Assembly (NCBI RefSeq): GCF_036417845.1 | Contig: NC_089978.1 | Location: 127,316,183-127,380,182, forward strand | Direction of reading: 5' to 3' | Source: Apteryx mantelli | Lineage: Eukaryota > Chordata > Aves > Apterygiformes > Apterygidae | DNA: 64,000 nt | In this document: positions 58,210-64,000 of the stretch, in pieces | Position numbering within the stretch: the stretch's first letter is position 1 | How the letters are laid out: each line of letters opens with the position of its first letter | Made by a program: the position numbers and the translations under genes | Notes under the pieces: model-generated | Seen by the model: only the letters and a program-made list of their open reading frames with translations | Database searches by the model: none | Told to the model about the DNA's origin: nothing

Positions 58210-60715
58210 ATGTGAAAATCCTGCGGTGATAACATTTCCATCTCCAGGTAATTTTCTTTTTTTCCAAAAATTTTCACAAGGAAGAAAAAATAAACCCTTG
58301 ATAAAATCCAAGGAATATTTTCAGATTATAACTTTCACAAATAAAATACAGACGCATCTATTTATAACTATTTCAATAACTGGGATGCCTACTTCAGCAT
58401 CGCAGAGTTATTAACATGTAGAGAGGGAAGCTTCTTTTTAAAATCCTGGTAAGACATCAGCATCTTTTCACTTAATATTTAGATAGGATGTATTGAAATT
58501 ATGTAGCTGGATAAAGACAAGGCTTGTTAGAACAAGTCGATAATGTTCAACAGGTAGAGATAAAAGAGAGCGGGCCAGATAATGGCTGTTCAGAAAAATG
58601 ACTGATCTCCTAATTTGATACACTTCTAAAGGGGAGAGTTTTCAGAACTTGCAGAGCTATATATCCTCTGAAAATCAGGTTCATTTAGGGTGCTCTCCCT
58701 TCCTGCCAGACTGAGAGACTCAACATCAGTAGAAATTTTTCTGAAAAGTTCGCTTGGTGTGTTTTCTATCACAGAGCCCAGCAGTCTGGTTTAGAGCTCT
58801 GTGATGTCTCTAAGGAATCCACTCCTCAATTTAGTAGGCTTTTAATTTGTCTGCAGATGTCAGACTAGAGCAAGAAGGACATAACACTTTCGCCCCCTGG
58901 GAAGAAGCCATTTTGCTATCACTCAGCACACAGAACTAGCAGAGAAGCCAGTGTAAATGCTGCTGCAAAACACATGGCAGGAGAGAGCCCACAAACAGGC
59001 TAAGGTAAAAATTTGTGTTATTCCTAAGACATGCCCCAACACAAAAATTCATTATTCCTTTAACTTTGGAGATACAAACTGGAATATATTGGAAACTCTG
59101 ACCAACTCTGAAATGCTGCTCTACTAACAACTGTGAGACAAAAAACCAACCACCTCTTTATTAAATGATTAAGATCATTCTTTGCTGGAATAGTAGAGGC
59201 CAAAGAAAAACAGTCAGAAAGGTTGACTTCCAGAAACACTAGCAAAAGCATATAGCATTTAGAAGCCGGTCTGCATTAAAAACTTGGAAATAAAAGTACT
59301 GTTTTGAACCAAGCACTGCTTTTCCCAAGCTTTTGACAGACATGACCGGCTTATTATTGCAGCGTAGCTATCAGTTAAAGGCTTCAAAAAAACTGTTTTA
59401 TCTAACAGATTCTACAGCCAAGTTTCACAGGAAACAAAAACAGATATAGATGGGTCTTCTAAATAATGGACATTGGGTTGAGTGTATCTCAGGTCAGCCG
59501 TTGTTTGGTAACATCTCCCAGGGAGCGGCTGAATATTTATCCATTTGTAAGAGACTGCCTGCGTGTCTCACTCTAGCTGATGTGGAAATGCACAGCTCTT
59601 CCATCTGTGGGTGGATTACTGTCAGAGACTGAGGAGCTGTCAGTTAACATATAGGGCCCCTTGACTTTGCCTGATGTAATGAAGGGAGAGCTTTGCTGGC
59701 AACTTGGCATCCCCCTCTGATGATTTGGATTCACGTCTTCATACCGGTGGGCAAACCTCCCATGCTTCTGTTTTGAGTTTAGAAACCTATAAGAATATTT
59801 TGAATTGGTGAACTTTTTCTTCCTGCAATTTAAGCACGTTTGTTTGCCTTTCCCTCAAGGGAGGTTCAATGTGAACTGAAACATGTTCTTTTTCTAACTA
59901 AGCAGAAACGTATTCCTGGTAGTGCTGAACGAAGAACATGCCTAAAAGGCAGGCAGGTACAAGTGGTCCTTTTGTACACGCACAGTCTGTGCACACACAC
60001 AAACACACGCTCTGTAGGCTCCTCCAGGTTGACCACAGACAGAGTGGAGAATGGCAGGAGGAAAAAGAATGAAAATTTGGATAGCTGCTCGCTTATTGTA
60101 TGAAATTTGAGTAGGAAGGCTATACAGGGTATTTATACTGGGGAATTTCAGTTCCCTTAACCTGCTCTTGCCTCCCCATTCCTGCACTGAATTTGGTTCT
60201 TCTCTCCCTTCTCTGCTTGTTTGCTTCACGTGCTTGAAGTATTTCTTATTTGGTCTCACATCCATCAGGTGACCTCTTTATAACAACACGATAAGTGTTA
60301 AGAATTGCATGTAAATCTCTACGTGCTGCATTGCATGTAGGTAGCATTTACTAATACTTTAAACATGCTGAAAGGAAGGCTATGCTGGAGCCAGCTTCCA
60401 TGTCTTGGCTGGTGCATATAGAACATTTCACTCCATTTATCTTCTATTTCTGTTTCTCCAACATGAAATATAAACCCAGTAACTTTAACAACCTGTTTTA
60501 AAGGCTCATCTCTGAGAGTCCATAACACACCTACAGAGTGGGACTGTTCTATGGGGAAGCAGGAATGCTGAAGGAGCCCTGATGGTGACAGTGGATGGTA
60601 AATTTCTACAGCTGAACTATAATATAAATTCAGGAAAGTTAAACGCAGCTTTGTCCTGTTTTTGCAGAGCTACCTCATCACAAAACAAGGAAACAATAGC
60701 CTAAATTCTCGGCTC
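58210..60715. other. Unique noncoding DNA with a possible conserved element
   Basis: No gene was recognised. The stretch 59330-59755 has even base composition, no repeat similarity and several CpG-containing words, so it is a candidate conserved noncoding element (see findings). A short interrupted (CA)n run is at about 59992-60008. Confidence 0.5.
59990..60009. repeat. Short (CA)n microsatellite
   Basis: GTGCACACACACAAACACAC is a short interrupted CA run. Confidence 0.8.
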
Positions 60716-60719
60716 TGAT

Positions 60720-61210
60720 ACACACGGCTTTGAAGGCTGTGCTCAGTTCCACATGTTCAACGATCAAAAAGACTTCAGAGAAGCAAAAAATGACTGGGAA
60801 GAGCAATATCCAGAGGAAAATGAAAGTGATTGATTGCATCTAAGCTGTTGAAAGACTGAGATAAACCACAGTTCATCACATAGATTGCATAGGGCAGAAA
60901 TATTTAAACACGAAGAAGGGGGAGAGGTATTTTAATATAGTATGTGAGAATTAGGAGTAACAGGAAAAAAGATAAGAGGAGAAAACTTAGGCTGGCATTA
61001 TGGAAAATTTCGTGAGATTGAGCTCTCTCTGCTGCTTAATAATTAGTTCGACAAATGTAGTGGTGGAAACCTTGTCATCTGGAACATTTAATATGAGACA
61101 AGGAAAAGCACTAGCAGTATGCAGTAGGGAATGTTCTTCCATTGCTAGGAGATGGAATGAGTCATCCATTAGGATTTCCATCTATGTTATTTTTATTGGC
61201 AAAGTGCTGG
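60720..61210 (+). mobile_element. Old CR1-type LINE 3' portion
   Basis: The segment 60960-61200 follows the 3' end of ancient sauropsid CR1 families: GAAAACTTAGGCTGGCATTA, ATGTAGTGGTGGAAACCTTG, TCATCTGGAACATTTAATAT, GAGACAAGGAAAAGCACTAG and AGATGGAATGAGTCATCCAT. In those families this reads 'gaaacttaggctggatatta...atggtggaaaccccatcactt...atttaaaacaagactagacaaagcact...ggatgaaccagatgacc'. Similarity upstream to 60720 is weak. It is much older than the 31.3-kb copy. Confidence 0.55.
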
Positions 61211-61491
61211 AAAAATTACAGTGGAAGGCAGACGCTGATGCTTTATTTTCATGAAAAAGAAAAAAGTTAGGCACAACATTAGCCAATGAGAGACAGTAGT
61301 CATCTTTGTGATATAAATGACTGTGAACTCAGTCTATGGTAACATGGTGGAATATTCTGTGTCACTGTAAAGGACATTTTTGAGGACAAATTTTACTATT
61401 ATAATTTTATTGCTATCTATTCTTAAAGATTTCAGATTTTATAAGCCTTCATATGCTGATACTTCATAATCTATTAACAAAAGAGCAGCAT

Positions 61492-61750
61492 ATTCTCAGA
61501 ATCTGAGAATGATTTAGGTTGGAAGGGGCCTCTGGAGGTCATCTAGTGCATGCAGATCCATCTTTGAAGTTAGAGCAGGTTGCTCAGGATCATATCCGGC
61601 CAAATCTAGAATATCTCCAAGGATGGAGATTTTACTACATTTCTGGTCATCTTACTCCAGTGTTTATCTCCTTCACTGTGAATTTCTTTTTTTGGCATCT
61701 AATCAAGACCTTCCTTTGCCATCTCTATTCTCCTGTACCATTAAGATGCC
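61492..61750 (-). mobile_element. CR1 LINE 3' end, reverse orientation
   Basis: On the + strand it reads as the reverse complement of a CR1 3' end: TTAGGTTGGAAGGGGCCTCT, GGAGGTCATCTAGTGCATGC, AGAGCAGGTTGCTCAGGATC, ATATCTCCAAGGATGGAGAT, CTCCAGTGTTTATCTCCTTC and on into the ORF2 C-terminal part. It is more diverged than the copy at 31.3 kb and is severely 5'-truncated. Its 3' terminal repeat region coincides with the palindrome TTCTCAGAATCTGAGAA at 61493-61509. Confidence 0.88.
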
Positions 61751-61754
61751 CCTT

Positions 61755-64000
61755 GAAATAACAACAAAACTACAGTAATTATAAAGTAAACATTACAACA
61801 CAATAATGACAGATTAAGAAGGCACACTTTAAAAATTAGCAAGTCTATAGGAGAATCTGTCTTCTTCCAAGATCTTTTAGCCATTCTAAGAATAAGACTG
61901 CCTACCTTCTGTCTGATTATAAATCTGTAAGTGTATGTGATACTTCTCTCCGTCTAATAGATTTCTCTGAAACTAAGCACATATGAGTGAATCAAAAACC
62001 CAAAGTAACATACCAGTGAACAGACCTTTGAACTTTATTCATCTGGTAACATATATACAAATATTAAGTGAAATATGTAGAAAAAATGGTTTACTTAATG
62101 TTCCTGTGAAGGCAGATAGTGTGAGATGGTGTGACAATCAGGTAACAAGGTACATCGATTTTCAAGTTACATTGATTGATTACAATAAAAAAATGAAATG
62201 AGACAGAAACTGTACACTAAAGAGTGGTAATGATTATGAAATTTCCAACTGAGAAAAGTCCTATTTCTTGGCGACCTAGCCTCAGTTATATTGGTCTGTG
62301 GACAACTTAAACACTGAGAAGCACCCAGACAAATGTCAATATTTGAAGTGAGGGAACAACAGGCATTTTGGACAGCAAGCACATTTTCTTTGGATCAACC
62401 ACCTTTTAGGTTAGTATTGTCTTGGAAGAAACTTCAACAATATGTGTTTTAAGTGAGTGTGTACGTGTTAGGATAGGAGGACAGGTCTGTCAGAAGGATC
62501 ATCCAGGAGTTTAGAACAAGTGCTGATCTTTTCTACGCTCTGAAAACAGAGACATGTCCTAAAAATAGACTCTTCAATTTTTTTCCATGCTGTTTCTGTG
62601 GTTGTTCTGCCAAGTTTGTACTGAAATATTGGAAATATTGTGTTGATTCTTTCTAAAATGTCCCATCACATTTTTATGTGAGCTGTTGTATTCACAACAG
62701 GTTTTGAAAGCCTTGATGGAGCCTTACTCTGGTTAAAGCATAAATTTCCCTTCAGTATCCATGACTATGCCTCAAGCCTTTCCAGGGATGCAGCTTACGT
62801 ATTACTGCTCTCATTGTAGTTTACAACGAGACAATCACAAGGACTAGGACAGATAATTGTCTCAGGGATCCTTACAGGGGTGCTCGCACAGAACAGCCAT
62901 GGGATAAGTATATGGAGATATCATGCTCGAAAAGTCTTTGTCATTCTAATAAGAAGAAAAGGGGCGTTCATATGAATCTCTGTACTGACTCTCCCAAGAT
63001 TCGGAAAGGAACCTAAACTAGATGGATTCAGTGACTGAATTCAGTCTCTGTTATTATCAGTCTGTGGGTTACATAAAACTTTCACTGTCTCATGACTCTG
63101 CATGTAGTCAAACATGAATATTATGCTATATAGAATTCTGCATGCAATTTTCTGTTGGATATTATTACCATCTTGTCTGTCAGCTTGAACACCTGCTGTT
63201 TGGGGAAACAACTGCCAGTTCTGACATCTGAATGCAATCTGGAAAATTATAACCATGCATCACTCAAAACATCCTTTTCAAAGACACAGTCCAAGCATCA
63301 TAATTTCCTTGGTTAGTCGCCTGTTAGTATCATTTGTACTAAGATGTCGGAGATAAGTAGAAAAAGTTTCCCTATGCACAGCCATATATACTAACTCTTA
63401 GACCATATAGAAAGCCATTATAATTAAAAGGAAAAATAATATCCAATTTTTGGAACTTCTATATGATTAAAGAGGAAGGACCAAAAAAGTCCTGCTTTAT
63501 AGGATATTTTGTCCATGTGCTGTATATGGCAGAGAAATAGCTTGATTGCTTTTGTATTAAGCATTTAATTAAAATCTTCAATGAAAAGTCACAAAAAATG
63601 TTTTGCAATATTTGCCCAGGTCTATATGAAAAGATCCTCAAATTTATTTTTGTAATTTTAACCAATTACAGATTTTTTTCCAAGTTTTTTTTCCTCTTGA
63701 AGACCAAATGGAGGACCTGAACCCATTGATTTTAATAGGCTTTGGGATCAATACTTAACTAAAGACACTAAAATAATGTTATCCATCTTGATAGTAGGAC
63801 TCAGAAGCATGAATATGCTGAACGGGGGTAACCAAAACAGCTTTAGCATCCACTTTAGAAGTGTGCATCATTCTCCTGCATCATGTGACATGGCAACAGA
63901 GCTGAACAGCCTTCTCTTTCAACCCAACAGAGCAGGACTTTGCTTGTGAATTCTTCTACCTTGTCCAAAAAACATCCCAGTCTCACAAAGCCTATGTGTT
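61755..64000. other. Unique noncoding DNA to the window end
   Basis: No gene was recognised. ACCCATTGATTTTAATAGGC followed by TTTGGGATCA (63721-63750) is a degenerate copy of the 'cccattgacttcaatggg' motif shared with several other places in the window. The rest shows nothing I can assign. Confidence 0.5.

Noticed and set aside
57609..58277. 222-codon minus-strand frame, the longest in the window
   Set aside because: It covers the GC-rich interspersed repeat. Stop codons are rare at that composition, the translation is Gly/Ser/Arg/Ala-rich without domains, and the second copy of the repeat does not keep the frame.

Overview
The window looks like nuclear DNA from a bird (Aves). It is AT-rich, has no bacterial-style gene packing, and holds no complete protein-coding gene that I recognise. 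The clearest taxonomic marker is a CR1 LINE 3' end at about 31.34-31.90 kb. It keeps the typical avian CR1 order: an ORF2 C-terminus with phrases such as RTRGNGHK and VTEHCHRLPRE, then the 3' end reading AGAGGTCCCTTCCAACCTCAA. Further CR1 pieces of differing age, scattered MIR-type SINE relics and an L2-like fragment also fit an avian or other sauropsid genome. Crocodilian or turtle origin is less likely but not excluded. The species cannot be named from this sequence.

Layout. 0-6 kb: unique AT-rich DNA with small local duplications. 6-7.8 kb: a long, heavily decayed CR1-type LINE on the + strand. 7.8-12.7 kb: unique DNA. 12.7-13.1 kb: two MIR relics in the same orientation. 13.5-14.1 kb: a repeat-free block that could be a conserved noncoding element. 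17.87-18.09 kb: copy 1 of a GC-rich interspersed repeat. About 20.0-20.3 kb: L2-like RT relic. 23.7-25.6 kb: a decayed tandem array with a spacing of about 165-180 bp. 29.7 kb: MIR. 31.3-31.9 kb: the young CR1. 37.4, 38.5, 52.3 and 56.1 kb: more MIR relics. 41.3 kb: possible hAT-type fragment. 43.6 kb: possible old CR1 end. 45.06 and 50.6 kb: hairpin-type ancient repeats. 45.45-46.22 kb: a frame-broken segment whose translation looks protein-like but which I cannot assign. 57.6-58.2 kb: copy 2 of the GC-rich repeat, inverted relative to copy 1. 60.7-61.75 kb: two CR1 pieces in opposite orientation. The rest is unique intergenic or intronic DNA.

Operons, promoters and gene cooperation do not apply. 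The window reads as a gene-poor intergenic stretch or the inside of a very long intron. The observations most worth checking are the decayed satellite-like array (23.7-25.6 kb), the two-copy GC-rich repeat family, and the broken reading frames at 45.45-46.22 kb. I found nothing that amounts to a new biological system. Family assignments were made by eye from remembered consensus patterns, without any search, so boundaries are approximate.
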